Origin: JAXLXE01 sp046328115
Lineage (GTDB): Bacteria; Chloroflexota; UBA6077; JACCZL01
Direction of reading: 5' to 3'
Assembly (NCBI GenBank): GCA_046328115.1
Contig: JAXLXE010000002.1
Coordinates: 913,801-977,800, forward strand
Length of the DNA stretch: 64,000 bases
Shown: piece by piece, positions 9,197 through 18,086 of the stretch
How positions within the stretch are numbered: the stretch's first letter is position 1
Layout: each line of letters opens with the position of its first letter
Made by a program: the position numbers and the translations under genes
The notes under the pieces: model-generated
Database searches by the model: none
Told to the model about the DNA's origin: nothing
The model's input: the letters and a program-made list of their open reading frames with translations, nothing else

Positions 9197-9365
9197 TTGC
9201 CGTGCCACACGCCGCGCCAACATAAGCGCGAGATGAAGCAGGCGTGAGATCTTGGAAAACGCCCCGTCAGGACCCGCGGTTTACGAAACCACCCCCGGCA
9301 CGCATGCGTTCTAGTCACGGACGGTCCACCCGACCTTCGGCCAAATTCCTCCAAGGAGGCCCCGT

Positions 9366-10481
9366 TTGAGAAAGCTCTTCCCCATCGTCGCGGCGCTGGC
9401 GATGATCGTCGCCGCGTTCCCCAGCAGTCCGGGGTACGCGCAGACGAAAGTCAACAGCCCCGAGTACGGTGCAAGCGTGTTCCCCATCGGGAACCCCAAC
9501 ACGGCAGACCGCGACTTGACGCTGATGAAGAACGCGGGCCTGGGCTGGGCCCGAATCGCCGTGCCGTGGCGCTCCATTGAGAACGGCGCCAAGAACAACA
9601 TTGACTGGACCGCACTGGACGCGGCACTCGAGAAGGCCAACGCCGCCGGCATCAAGGTGATGGCGCGCGTCGACCACCAGCCGGACTGGACGCGACCTGA
9701 CAAGGTGGAGAACGGCCCGCCGGCCGACCTCTACGACTACGCTGACTTCGTGTCCGTAATGGCCCGGCGCTACCGCGCGAACGGCCCGCGGCCCTGGCTC
9801 CAGGCTATCCAGATCTGGAACGAGGTCAACCTCAATCGCGAGTGGGGCGGCGCCACCATCAACCGCCGCCAGGCAGTTGACTACATGTCCATGCTGCGCC
9901 AGTCCTATGAGCTGATCAAGGCGGCGGATCCCACCAAGATCGTGGTCAGCGCCGGCCTCTCCCCCACTGGCACGAACGACGGCACCGCTCAGCCGGATGA
10001 CGTTTACCTGCGGTGGCTTTACGAGAACGGCCTGAAGGACTACTCCGACGTGGTGGGCATGCACGGCAACAGCTTTGGCCTGCCGCCCGAGGTGGAGATC
10101 AACTCAGATCCGTCTCGCCCGCATGCGTCGTTCTACTTCCGCCGCGTGGAGCAGCTTCGCGCGATCATGGACGAGTTCGGCGACAGCGGTAAGCAGGTCT
10201 GGCTGCTGGAGTTCGGCTACACCACGGACAACGTGAACCCCGAGTACGCGTGGCACGCGGTAAGCCCAGAGCAGCAGGCAGACTACATCGTGCGAGCCTT
10301 CAAGTACGCCAAGGACAAGTGGTCTCCCTGGATCGGCGTGATGTTTGTCTGGACCATCGCCGACCCCAACTGGAGCGCCACGCAGGAGCAGACGTTCTGG
10401 GCCATCACCAAGCCAGACGGCTCCACCCGCCCCGCGTACGACGCGATCTCTAACGCGCGGAAGAACGGCACCCTCCCCTAA
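9366..10481 (+). CDS. Secreted glycoside hydrolase, clan GH-A-like (cellulase-like)
   Basis: 371 residues with a clean signal peptide (MRKLFPIVAALAMIVAAFPSS...GYA-Q, cleavage near 25-26). GLGWARIAVPWRSIE is typical of strand 1 of GH-A barrels; the acid/base is E153 in IQIWNEVNL and the nucleophile E282 in VWLLEFGYTT; WTIADPNW is near strand 8. TTG start with AAGGAGG 6-7 nt upstream. Compared with the glycosidase at 6391-8133 it lacks the C-terminal linker and is only loosely similar, so they are paralogues rather than copies. A terminator follows. Substrate unknown, likely a beta-linked polysaccharide. Confidence 0.85.
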   Translation: MRKLFPIVAALAMIVAAFPSSPGYAQTKVNSPEYGASVFPIGNPNTADRDLTLMKNAGLGWARIAVPWRSIENGAKNNIDWTALDAALEKANAAGIKVMARVDHQPDWTRPDKVENGPPADLYDYADFVSVMARRYRANGPRPWLQAIQIWNEVNLNREWGGATINRRQAVDYMSMLRQSYELIKAADPTKIVVSAGLSPTGTNDGTAQPDDVYLRWLYENGLKDYSDVVGMHGNSFGLPPEVEINSDPSRPHASFYFRRVEQLRAIMDEFGDSGKQVWLLEFGYTTDNVNPEYAWHAVSPEQQADYIVRAFKYAKDKWSPWIGVMFVWTIADPNWSATQEQTFWAITKPDGSTRPAYDAISNARKNGTLP

Positions 10482-10508
10482 GCAGCCGCTCCGAGCCTCC
10501 TGTTCAGT

Positions 10509-10530
10509 GGCCGCCCCTCACGGGGCGGCC
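10509..10530 (+). terminator. Intrinsic terminator after secreted glycosidase
   Basis: Nine-bp stem GGCCGCCCC / GGGGCGGCC with a TCAC tetraloop, followed by GCTTTGC, 28 nt after the stop codon. Confidence 0.75.
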
Positions 10531-10592
10531 GCTTTGCGCTCATCCCCTCGCGCTACACTCGTAAGCCGCAGGACCCTTCCCGAGGTGATGTG

Positions 10593-11924
10593 ATGGCGCC
10601 AGATACCGACGAGCTGAAACGCCAGGTCTGCGCTGCCGCCGACGCGCGGCGGGCCGACATCGTGCGTGTGGGCACCGCCATCTGGAAACGCCCAGAAGTA
10701 GGCTTCAAGGAGCACGCCACAGCCGCGCTGGTGGCCGATGAGCTGCGAAAGCTGGGGCTGGCCCCGCGAGAGGCCCTGGGAATTACCGGCGTGAAGGCCG
10801 TCACCACCTTCAACAGCGGCGGGCCCACGCTGGCCATCCTGGGCGAGCTGGACGCGCTCCCCGTACGGGACCACCCTGATTCGGATCCCACAACGGGCGC
10901 CGTGCACGCCTGCGGCCACAACACGCAAATCGCCCACATGCTGGGCGTCGCCATGGTGCTCAAAGACATTGGTGCCGCGAGCCTGCTCAGCGGGCGGGTG
11001 GCGTTCATTGCCGTGCCTGCCGAAGAGTACGTGGAGCTCGAGTGGCGTCGGGAGCAGATGGACGCCGGACGCATCGAGTTCCTGGGCGGCAAGCCAGAGC
11101 TCATCAAGCTGGGTGAATTCGACGACGTGGACATGGCCATGATGGTCCACTCCAGCGTCTACAGCCAGAATCGCAAGCTCGCGGTGGCCGAGTCCAGCAA
11201 CGGCATGCTGGCCAAACGGATCAACTTCCGCGGGCGCGCCGCGCATGCCGGCACCTCGCCACACCGCGCCATCAACGCGCTCAACGCGGCCACGCTGGCG
11301 CTCTCCGCCATCCACTTCCAGCGCGAGACATTCCAGGAGGAGGACACCATCCGGATCCACCCCATCATCACCAAGGGCGGCGAGGGCGTGAACATCGTCC
11401 CTGCGGATGTCCGCGTGGAGACGTTTGTGCGCGGGAGCACGCTGGACGCCATCCGCGACGCGGAGATGAAGGTGGATCGGTGCTGCCGAGCCGGCGCCAT
11501 GGCCATTGGGGCCACGGTAGAGATCGATACGCTGGCGGGCTACCTGCCGCTGATTCAGAACGACTCCATGCGCCAACTCTTCAAGCGCAATGCGATCTCG
11601 CTGGTGGGCGAGGATGGGTACACCGAACCGCCGCCCACCAAGGCCTCCACCGACGCGGGCGACCTGTCGCACGTGATCCCGGTGCTACATCCCAGCGCCG
11701 GCGGTTTCGCGGGTACGGCCCACGGACCAGACTTCCAGATCGTAGACGACGATCTCGCCTACCTGAACCCGGTGAAGGCCATGGCGATGACCTTGATCGA
11801 CTTGCTCGCGGACAACGCCCGCGCCGGTCAGGACGTGGTGGCGAACACCAGGACCAGGATGACGAAGGACGAGTACCTGACGTTCATGCGCGACCTGGCG
11901 CGGGTGGAGGTCTATCCGTCCTAG
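10593..11924 (+). CDS. M20 family amidohydrolase (AbgB/aminoacylase-like)
   Basis: 443 residues, M20 peptidase fold. AVHACGHNTQIAHMLG (metal ligands H105 and H109) and VPAEEYVE (catalytic and metal glutamates) match the p-aminobenzoyl-glutamate hydrolase/indole-acetyl-amino-acid hydrolase branch; FRGRAAHAG is the dimerisation-domain histidine segment. Dinuclear-metal hydrolysis of an N-acyl or amide bond is expected. ATG 10593 fits the GAGGTG site better than GTG 10590. A TACACT -10-like hexamer sits at 10554-10559. Cytoplasmic; no signal peptide. Confidence 0.88.
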   Translation: MAPDTDELKRQVCAAADARRADIVRVGTAIWKRPEVGFKEHATAALVADELRKLGLAPREALGITGVKAVTTFNSGGPTLAILGELDALPVRDHPDSDPTTGAVHACGHNTQIAHMLGVAMVLKDIGAASLLSGRVAFIAVPAEEYVELEWRREQMDAGRIEFLGGKPELIKLGEFDDVDMAMMVHSSVYSQNRKLAVAESSNGMLAKRINFRGRAAHAGTSPHRAINALNAATLALSAIHFQRETFQEEDTIRIHPIITKGGEGVNIVPADVRVETFVRGSTLDAIRDAEMKVDRCCRAGAMAIGATVEIDTLAGYLPLIQNDSMRQLFKRNAISLVGEDGYTEPPPTKASTDAGDLSHVIPVLHPSAGGFAGTAHGPDFQIVDDDLAYLNPVKAMAMTLIDLLADNARAGQDVVANTRTRMTKDEYLTFMRDLARVEVYPS

Positions 11925-11993
11925 CGCGAAACGGTGCGGGGGCCGAAGTTCATACTTGGAGTGTACCCGCCCTGCGGGCAGACGGAGGACGAC

Positions 11994-12566
11994 GTGGCGA
12001 TCGTGCCTGACAAGATCACGGTGACGTACGAGGACTACGTGGCGATGCCCGACGATGGCAACCGCTATGAAGTCCTTGGGGGGGGGGAGTTGTTCGTGTC
12101 ACCATCACCGAGCAGACGCCACCAGTCGGCGGCCGGCGTGCTGTTTACAGAGCTCCTAGGGTTCGTAGACGAGCACCGCCTCGGAGTCGTGCTGATCGCC
12201 CCATTTGACGTGCGCCTCGATGAGACGAACGTGGTTCAGCCGGACATTTTGTTCGTCTCGCGAGCGCGTCGCGACATCGTCCAGGACAACCGGATCGACG
12301 GGGCGCCGGATCTGGTGGTGGAAGTCCTGTCACCCAGCAACGCCTTCCACGACCTGGTACGGAAGCGCGAGGCTTGCGCGCGCCACGGCGTACCGTATCT
12401 CTCGTTCGTCGATCCATCAACCAGGTCAGTCGCCGCGTATGGCCTTCGCGATGGCGAGTACACGTTGCTCAAACACGCCATCGGCACCGCCCTGTTCTCC
12501 GCGGAGCCATTTCCAGATCTGACGATCCACTTGGGTGAGCTGTGGCGCGATCCGCTCCGCGACTGA
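11994..12566 (+). CDS. Uma2 family (DUF820) endonuclease-like protein
   Basis: 190 residues with the restriction-endonuclease-like Uma2 core: YEDYVAMPDDGNRYEVL at the start, NVVQPDILFVS (catalytic aspartate), APDLVVEVLSPSN (second acid and glutamate) and LVRKREACARHGVPY (lysine region). GTG 11994 has GGAGG five nt upstream; the frame is open further but without signals. These genes are abundant in Chloroflexota and cyanobacteria and their role is unknown. A run of ten G (12078-12087) lies inside the gene; the frame is intact as given, but the tract is prone to slippage or sequencing error. Confidence 0.85.
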   Translation: MAIVPDKITVTYEDYVAMPDDGNRYEVLGGGELFVSPSPSRRHQSAAGVLFTELLGFVDEHRLGVVLIAPFDVRLDETNVVQPDILFVSRARRDIVQDNRIDGAPDLVVEVLSPSNAFHDLVRKREACARHGVPYLSFVDPSTRSVAAYGLRDGEYTLLKHAIGTALFSAEPFPDLTIHLGELWRDPLRD

Positions 12567-12590
12567 TCGCCCCGAGTGGCTCGCAACGGC

Positions 12591-12619
12591 GAGGGCCCAG
12601 CTCAATGAGCTGGGCCCTC
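12591..12619. terminator. Bidirectional terminator between convergent genes
   Basis: Perfect 13 bp stem GAGGGCCCAGCTC / GAGCTGGGCCCTC with an AAT loop, placed between the Uma2 gene (plus) and the cupredoxin gene (minus). Confidence 0.75.
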
Positions 12620-12651
12620 GTCCTATCTGGTGGATGCGCAGCTTGAGCGCG

Positions 12652-14247
12652 TTAGCCCACCATCACCGTGGCGGTCATGGATGGGTGCCGCGTGCAGTGG
12701 TAGCCAAACTGCCCGGCCTCGTTAAACGTGTAGGAAAAGGTCTTCCCCTGACCAATCAAACCGGAATCAAAAGCCGCGTCATCGTGCGTGATGCTATGCA
12801 TGGCGCCATCCTGGTTGGTCCAGGTGACCGTAGCGCCAACCGGCACGCTGAGCTGCTTGGGCTGATAGGCAAATTGCCGGATGTCGGCGGTCGTCGCGGC
12901 TCCGGAGGCGGTGGGGGCGGCTGCCGGAGCAGCCGCCTGGACACCAAACTTGCCGGGGAACTTGGCAACGGTCGCCGCCGCGAGCGGGTCACCAATCATG
13001 CTCATGTGCCCGCCAGCCATCCGAATCGCCGCGAACTGAGCCCCGGGGTTGCCCGCCTTCTGGGCGTCAATGACGTCCTTGAGCGAGAGGATGTGACCCT
13101 TCACCAGCTCCTGCACCGCGTCCTTGGGCAGGTTCTCGTTCGCTCCGCTCAGGAACGCCGCGAAGTCGTTGGTGTACCCCACCAGATCGGCAACGGCCTT
13201 GTCAGACTTCGCACCGTCGTTCGTGGCCAGTCCCACCACGTAGTCCACGACCATACCGATGTGCGCCCGCCAGAGCGGCAGGAACGCTGCTTCAGCGTCG
13301 GGGCCGTACGCCAGCCCAATGCCCTTTGAGATGTCAACCGAGTTGCCATCCAGAGCGGCCGCGGCCGCCTTGAACTGCGCCTCGTTACCGCCGATCCCAC
13401 CCAGCGCCGCGCTGGTCGCAAGGTACACGTGTTCGGCGAGCAGGTTATCCACCGCCACACGGTAGCTCACGGCTGGTGTCATGGGGTCACCTGGAAACAT
13501 GCCGGGGAACTTCTTAGCGGTGGCTGCCGCAAGCGGGTCCGCCACCATGCTCATGTGGCCCATGGCCTCGCGCAAGCTGTTGTAGACCTTGGCCTGATCG
13601 CGCGCCTTCTGCGCGTCGATGACGGTCTTGAGCGTCAGGACGTGATCCTTGACCAGCGACTGGACCGCGTCCTTGGGCAGGTTCTCGTTCGCTCCGCTCA
13701 GGAACGCCGCGAAGTCGCCGGTGTAGCCGATCAGGTCATCCACAGCCTTCTGCTGCTTGGCCTGGTCATCCTTGGCTAGTCCGGTCGTGTAGTCCACCAC
13801 CATGCCGATGTGCGCCCGCCACAAGGGGAGGAAGGCTGCCTCTGCCTCTGGTCCGTAGGCCGCGCCGATGGCCTTGGAGATGTCAACGGAATTGCCGTCC
13901 AGGGCGCCCGCCGCCGCCTCAAAGGCCGCCTGCTGGCCACCCAGCGCGGCACCCGTGGCGCGCGCGGCCAGGTACACATGCTCCGCCATCAACCGGTTCA
14001 TCGCCACCCGTAGGTCCGCGGCCGGTGAGTCCGTTGGACCAGCAGCCACGCCCCGCATTTCCATGGGCGTGTGGTGCTGGTGGTCCGCGTGCGCGGTCAC
14101 GCTGGTGGACGGCCGCTCCAGGTTCGCATATGCGTACTGCGGAGAGGCCGCGGTCACCAGCATCGCCGCGGCGGTGAATCCGCTGAGGACGACGCTTGCC
14201 GCTCGAGAGAACGCTCTCTGGCGGCGGGTCTGCCGATTGGTGTCCAT
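12652..14247 (-). CDS. Secreted protein: two four-histidine helical repeats plus C-terminal cupredoxin
   Basis: 531 residues. The signal segment (SVVLSGFTAAAMLVTAASPQ) is followed by a His-rich spacer (HADHQHH). Two about 165-residue helical repeats (about 79-246 and 262-430) align closely; each has one His at the same place in four helices: AEHVYLA, LWRAHIGMV, K(D/G)H(V/I)LxL and GHMSM. From about 455 is a plastocyanin-like domain with type-1 copper ligands in AMHSITHDD and YHCTRHPSM. It is exported, and a role in extracellular copper binding or electron transfer is inferred. GAGGAG lies upstream of the ATG. The helical repeat is known to me only as an uncharacterised domain. Confidence 0.82.
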   Translation of the reverse strand: MDTNRQTRRQRAFSRAASVVLSGFTAAAMLVTAASPQYAYANLERPSTSVTAHADHQHHTPMEMRGVAAGPTDSPAADLRVAMNRLMAEHVYLAARATGAALGGQQAAFEAAAGALDGNSVDISKAIGAAYGPEAEAAFLPLWRAHIGMVVDYTTGLAKDDQAKQQKAVDDLIGYTGDFAAFLSGANENLPKDAVQSLVKDHVLTLKTVIDAQKARDQAKVYNSLREAMGHMSMVADPLAAATAKKFPGMFPGDPMTPAVSYRVAVDNLLAEHVYLATSAALGGIGGNEAQFKAAAAALDGNSVDISKGIGLAYGPDAEAAFLPLWRAHIGMVVDYVVGLATNDGAKSDKAVADLVGYTNDFAAFLSGANENLPKDAVQELVKGHILSLKDVIDAQKAGNPGAQFAAIRMAGGHMSMIGDPLAAATVAKFPGKFGVQAAAPAAAPTASGAATTADIRQFAYQPKQLSVPVGATVTWTNQDGAMHSITHDDAAFDSGLIGQGKTFSYTFNEAGQFGYHCTRHPSMTATVMVG

Positions 14248-14398
14248 TTCAAGCTCCTCGATGACCGATCCGCGGGCCCTGCGGGTCTGTCATGAGGAGC
14301 TACGCCATGCGTCTCGCGGCCGGATCACACGTCGCGGCGGCAGGAGTCTGCGGGCCCGGTTCACGGCTCACCGCCTCGGCGGAGCCCACAAATGCCAC

Positions 14399-14423
14399 GA
14401 TCCCCGCGCTAAGCGCGGGGATC
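14399..14423 (-). terminator. Terminator of sigma/anti-sigma operon
   Basis: Inverted repeat GATCCCCGCGCT / AGCGCGGGGATC, 10-12 bp with a minimal loop, 11 nt after the anti-sigma stop on the minus strand. Only a short T-tract follows (CATTTG). Confidence 0.55.
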
Positions 14424-14433
14424 TTCTGGTGAG

Positions 14434-15225
14434 TCAGGACAGCTTGGCCGCCAGCACGATCGGCCCGGTGGGTCCCGGGCTACCTCCGCGCGGCTCGATG
14501 GTCAGGGCCACTACTTCAGTGGTCCCCAGGGTGCGTTCCAGCCTGATGAACACGCCATCCGGGCCCGCGCCGTCCAGCAACCCCACGCCCACGGGTGCAG
14601 CACCCGCGATCATCCACACCTGGTACTGCTGATCAGGGGGCAGCGCAGGCAGGTTGGAGGAGACAAACATTGGACGGCCGCTGCGCGGCGCCTCAACCAG
14701 CAGTCCACGCGCATCAGGCGCCGCTTCAGTTCCCTTGACCTCCCAGTGACGGCCGCCCGCGGAGAGCGCGTTGAGCACCTCATTTCGGGTGGAGACCACC
14801 GACCGGGCACCTGCCAGCTCCGCACGCAGATCAGCGATCCATCCACCGGCTCCCAAAAGCAGGAACAGCGTCGCCGCCAATGCACCGGACCACGGAGAGA
14901 GCCACCGCTGCCGCGACCGACGGGCACGGTCAATCTGAACCACCGGCGCCGCGATCGCCTCCGTCATCGGCTCGGGCTCGCGGATGAGCGACTGGATCCG
15001 GAGCTTCAGGTCGCCGGATGCGCGGACCGGCTCCAGCGCCTCTGGCAGCAGCCCCACTACCACGCCGTAGTCGCCCACCAGGAGCGCGCAGCGCTGGCAA
15101 CTTTCTAGATGCGTGGCGAACTGGGCCCGCTCTGACGCGTCCAGTATGCCCAGCGCATAGCCGCTGGCCAGCCCTTCCAGCTCGTCAGTGTGGTCGCTTG
15201 ATGTGGTGCCTGAGAGCACACTCAT
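14434..15225 (-). CDS. RskA-type anti-sigma factor
   Basis: 263 residues. The N-terminal zinc anti-sigma helix bundle has HLESCQRC (H39, C43, C46); one TM helix (about 110-130, GALAATLFLLLGAGGWI) is followed by a periplasmic RskA domain (PALPPDQQYQVWMI, GPIVLAAKLS). The family holds its cognate sigma factor inactive at the membrane until regulated proteolysis. The ATG overlaps the sigma gene's TGA (ATGA), so the pair is translationally coupled and stoichiometric. Confidence 0.9.
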   Translation of the reverse strand: MSVLSGTTSSDHTDELEGLASGYALGILDASERAQFATHLESCQRCALLVGDYGVVVGLLPEALEPVRASGDLKLRIQSLIREPEPMTEAIAAPVVQIDRARRSRQRWLSPWSGALAATLFLLLGAGGWIADLRAELAGARSVVSTRNEVLNALSAGGRHWEVKGTEAAPDARGLLVEAPRSGRPMFVSSNLPALPPDQQYQVWMIAGAAPVGVGLLDGAGPDGVFIRLERTLGTTEVVALTIEPRGGSPGPTGPIVLAAKLS

Positions 15226-15806
15226 TCCGCGTCACCCGGTCCGAATCCCTGCCCCACGAGCTCGCGCCGCAGCTTCTCCATGCCGAGGCGGAGCCTACCC
15301 TTAACCGTACCCAACGGCAGTCCCAGCCGCTGAGAGATCTCCTGATGTGTCATTCCACTGTAATACGCCAGCTCAATAATGTCACGCTGCTCTGGCGGGA
15401 GCGCGTTGAGCGAGGCCATCACCTGGCTCCGCTCCACGAGCTGGGCAGCCTGACGCCACACCTCCGGCGCCCGATCGACGATCTGCACGTCATCCAGCGA
15501 TGCCGCTGGCTCTCTATTGGCGACGCGGCGAAGCCGACTGATCGCCAGATTCCTCGCGATCGTCACCAACCACCCCCGAACGGTGCCAAGTTCAGACCGA
15601 AACGACGTGGCATTGCGCCAGAGTGAGACGAACGCTTCCTGGACGACATCCTCTGCCGACTCTCTATCCGACAGCGTCCGGTACGCCACCGCCAGCGCCA
15701 CGCCATGGTGGCGGTCGTACAGCGTACTGAGCGCGTCAGGATCCCTGGCAAGCACGAGGGCCATCAGCTCATCGTCCGTTCTCTCGCCGAGCACAGTCAC
15801 CAGCAT
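15222..15806 (-). CDS. ECF RNA polymerase sigma factor, SigK-like
   Basis: 194 residues from ATG 15806 (GGAG just upstream; the GTG at 15830 has no site). Region 2 contains LYDRHHGVALAVAYRTL and SAEDVVQEAFVSLWRN; region 4 contains LPPEQRDIIELAYYSGMTHQ and LGLPLGTVKGRLRLGMEKLR as helix-turn-helix. Partner of the RskA-like protein encoded directly downstream. Actinobacterial SigK/RskA pairs respond to redox stress; here the cue is unknown. Other genes controlled by it cannot be read from this window. Confidence 0.92.
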   Translation of the reverse strand: MLVTVLGERTDDELMALVLARDPDALSTLYDRHHGVALAVAYRTLSDRESAEDVVQEAFVSLWRNATSFRSELGTVRGWLVTIARNLAISRLRRVANREPAASLDDVQIVDRAPEVWRQAAQLVERSQVMASLNALPPEQRDIIELAYYSGMTHQEISQRLGLPLGTVKGRLRLGMEKLRRELVGQGFGPGDAE

Positions 15807-15863
15807 GGTCTCCAGCGAACTACGCCACAACGCCGGCGGTGGATCACAACTCCCAACGGACCG

Positions 15864-17030
15864 CTACGAATAGACCACGTGACCGGTGCGGTGTGCCCCC
15901 ACCCAGTCCATGTCGATAGTCACGCCCAGCCCCGGACCCTCAGGCACCGCCACGTGTCCCCGGGCGTCTACAGAATCCAGCTCATCAGAGTAGCCGCACG
16001 CGTAGATCGGCGCCTTGGTACGCTTCAGCTTCGGATGGACCAGCCCCAGCTCGTAGTAGTTGGTGTTTCTGATCGCGGCCATCGCATGCCGGTGGGCCGG
16101 CCCAGGCGCGTGGATCTCCACGTCAAGCCCAAATCCCTCCGCCGAGTGGGCGATCTTCATGAGCCCCGTGATGCCGCAGTCATAGTCAGCATCAGCGCGA
16201 ACGAAGTCCGTGCCGTCCGCCACGATGTTGTCCACGTGGAGCTCGTGCCCACGAATGTGCTCCCCGATGAGGATGGGCGTCTTGATGACCTGACGGAGCT
16301 TGCGGTGGCCAAAGGCGCTGATTCCGCCGTCCTTGTACGGATCCTCCAGCCACATGAACCGCGCCTCGTCACACGCCAGCCCTACTCGGACCGTCTCACC
16401 CCAGGTGTTGTATTCACAGGCCGGGTCCAGCATGAGATCCATGGAGTCGCCCACCGCGCGACGGGCTGCCAGGACGGTTGCTACCTCCCGCTCAATGGGG
16501 CCATTTCCCCAGCCGTGGATCTTGTAGGCTGGGTAGCCCATTTCTTTGCACTGAACCGCGAACTCCGCAAACGCCTCGGGGGTGCTGAGACCGCCGTTCT
16601 CGTCGCCATGGTAGGTACTGGCATACGCCGGTAACGTTTTCCGAAATCCGCCAAGCAGCTCGTATACCGGCACTCCGTACAGCTTGCCGGCAATGTCCCA
16701 CAGCGCGATGTCAATGGGCCCCAGACCCATGCGGTCATCCTTGCGGAACGCTCGCTTCAGATCGTTGTAAATCAGTTCACGTTGCAGCGCGTTCTTGCCC
16801 AGCAAGTAGTGCGCCGCCCGACCCACCTGCGAGTGGGAGCTGCTGGTCCCACCCACGTACTCACCGGTGATACCTTCGCTCGTGTGGACCTGCAGCAGAT
16901 GGCCAGTGTTCTTTAGCTTCCCGCCGGCCTGGTACACGCTGTTGAACCCGTTGTAGTCCACCCCCATGTCCTGGACATCCCAGCTGTACTGGTGGATCTC
17001 AATGCTAGTAATCGTGGGCTGGCGCGGCAT
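15864..17030 (-). CDS. Mandelate racemase/muconate lactonizing enzyme (enolase superfamily)
   Basis: 388 residues from ATG 17030, which has GGAGGAG upstream (an in-frame ATG at 17048 lacks one). The C-terminal barrel shows the general base region YKIHGWG (K170) and three Mg ligands D202 (LMLDPACEYN), E229 (MWLEDPYKD) and E257 (IGEHI). The sequence HAPGPAHRH near residue 330 may supply the opposite acid/base. Acts on a hydroxy acid or sugar acid; dehydratase versus racemase cannot be decided. It is encoded on the same strand just after an SDR gene, suggesting a small sugar-acid pathway. Confidence 0.88.
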   Translation of the reverse strand: MPRQPTITSIEIHQYSWDVQDMGVDYNGFNSVYQAGGKLKNTGHLLQVHTSEGITGEYVGGTSSSHSQVGRAAHYLLGKNALQRELIYNDLKRAFRKDDRMGLGPIDIALWDIAGKLYGVPVYELLGGFRKTLPAYASTYHGDENGGLSTPEAFAEFAVQCKEMGYPAYKIHGWGNGPIEREVATVLAARRAVGDSMDLMLDPACEYNTWGETVRVGLACDEARFMWLEDPYKDGGISAFGHRKLRQVIKTPILIGEHIRGHELHVDNIVADGTDFVRADADYDCGITGLMKIAHSAEGFGLDVEIHAPGPAHRHAMAAIRNTNYYELGLVHPKLKRTKAPIYACGYSDELDSVDARGHVAVPEGPGLGVTIDMDWVGAHRTGHVVYS

Positions 17031-17182
17031 GCTCTCCTCCGTAGGCACATCGGATGACGGCGCTTGACCGATCCCCTATACAGGAGACCGCCAGCGATCC
17101 CGGACCATCTCACACAACCAGGGCTGACGGCGGTCAGTGTAGACCGCGCTGGGTAGGCTCCGTCGAGCACCGAGCGCGCCAA

Positions 17183-17956
17183 TCAGGTGGCGGTCCATCC
17201 ACCGTCAACGATCAGTGATGCGCCCGTCATGTAGCTCGATGCATCAGAGACAAGGAAGAGCGCCGGACCCACCATTTCCTCCGGTTCGGCGAACCGATGC
17301 ATCGGGATGCGCCCGGTGAGCTCCCCGTAGCGTGCCCCGTCCGCTCGAACCGGCGCCGTCAGACTGGTGTGGACGTACCCCGGCGCAAGCGCGTTGACCC
17401 GCACCCCGAACGGCGCCCACTCAAGCGCAAGCACTTTGGTGAGCCCCACCACCCCATGTTTGGCTGACGCGTACGCGGCCTGACCCTCGAGTCCCCCATG
17501 GCCGTGGATGCTGGCAATGTTGACCATCCGCCCCCCGCGCTGCTCCACCATCAGGCGGCCCACCGCCCGCGCGCAGTGGAATACTCCCACCAGGTTTACG
17601 TCCAACACACGGCGGAACTCCGCCGGAGTCATCTCCAGCGCGGGCTTGCGCACGTTGATCCCGGGCACGTTGAAGCTCATGTCCACGCGCCCGCTCTCGC
17701 GTGCCGCGTCCGCCGCCATGCGCTCGCACTGCTCATAGTCAACCACGTCCACGCCAACCACCGCCAGAGCGGCGCTGCCGATGAGTCCAGCCGTCTCTTC
17801 GCAGCCAGCCCGATCCAGATCGGCCAGCACCACACGCGCGCCATGTGCCGCGGCTCCCCGGGCTATCGCACGCCCGAGGCCGCTCGCGGCGCCCGTCACC
17901 AACGCCACCAGGCCCGTGAGATCAAACAGCCCTTTCGCGGGTGTCTCTCCGCTCAT
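17183..17956 (-). CDS. Short-chain dehydrogenase/reductase (SDR)
   Basis: 257 residues from ATG 17956 (AGGGGA five nt upstream). Rossmann motif TGAASGLG (21-28); LADLD near residue 46 favours NAD; catalytic S149 (VNIASIHG), Y162 and K166 (AAYASAKHG). The usual NNAG structural motif reads NVPG (96-99), an oddity. Classical SDR oxidising or reducing a sugar or polyol-type alcohol; substrate is not readable. Parallel to and about 150 bp upstream of the enolase-superfamily gene, and divergent from the carotenoid operon. Confidence 0.88.
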   Translation of the reverse strand: MSGETPAKGLFDLTGLVALVTGAASGLGRAIARGAAAHGARVVLADLDRAGCEETAGLIGSAALAVVGVDVVDYEQCERMAADAARESGRVDMSFNVPGINVRKPALEMTPAEFRRVLDVNLVGVFHCARAVGRLMVEQRGGRMVNIASIHGHGGLEGQAAYASAKHGVVGLTKVLALEWAPFGVRVNALAPGYVHTSLTAPVRADGARYGELTGRIPMHRFAEPEEMVGPALFLVSDASSYMTGASLIVDGGWTAT

Positions 17957-18021
17957 GCCGTCCCCTGGCTGCATGCGGGCATTGTAGCCGCGCGGCGCGG
18001 CGGGCTCGTCGCGGGATTGTT

Positions 18022-18050
18022 TTGCCAGCCCCTCCCCCGTGGCTTAGGAT
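18022..18050 (+). promoter_or_regulatory. Promoter of carotenoid operon
   Basis: TTGCCA (18022-18027), 17 nt spacer, TAGGAT (18045-18050), about 36 nt upstream of the first gene (18087). Good match to the housekeeping consensus. Confidence 0.6.
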
Positions 18051-18086
18051 CAACGCCAACGCGTCGACTTCGGAGACAAGCCGCGC

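Noticed and set aside
9035..9247. 70-residue plus-strand frame
   Set aside because: Spans the promoter and hairpin of the following gene and has no recognisable features.
14307..14432. 41-residue plus-strand frame preceded by GAGGAG
   Set aside because: Runs through the terminator hairpin of the sigma/anti-sigma operon and has low-complexity Ala/Gly composition; the Shine-Dalgarno is probably chance.
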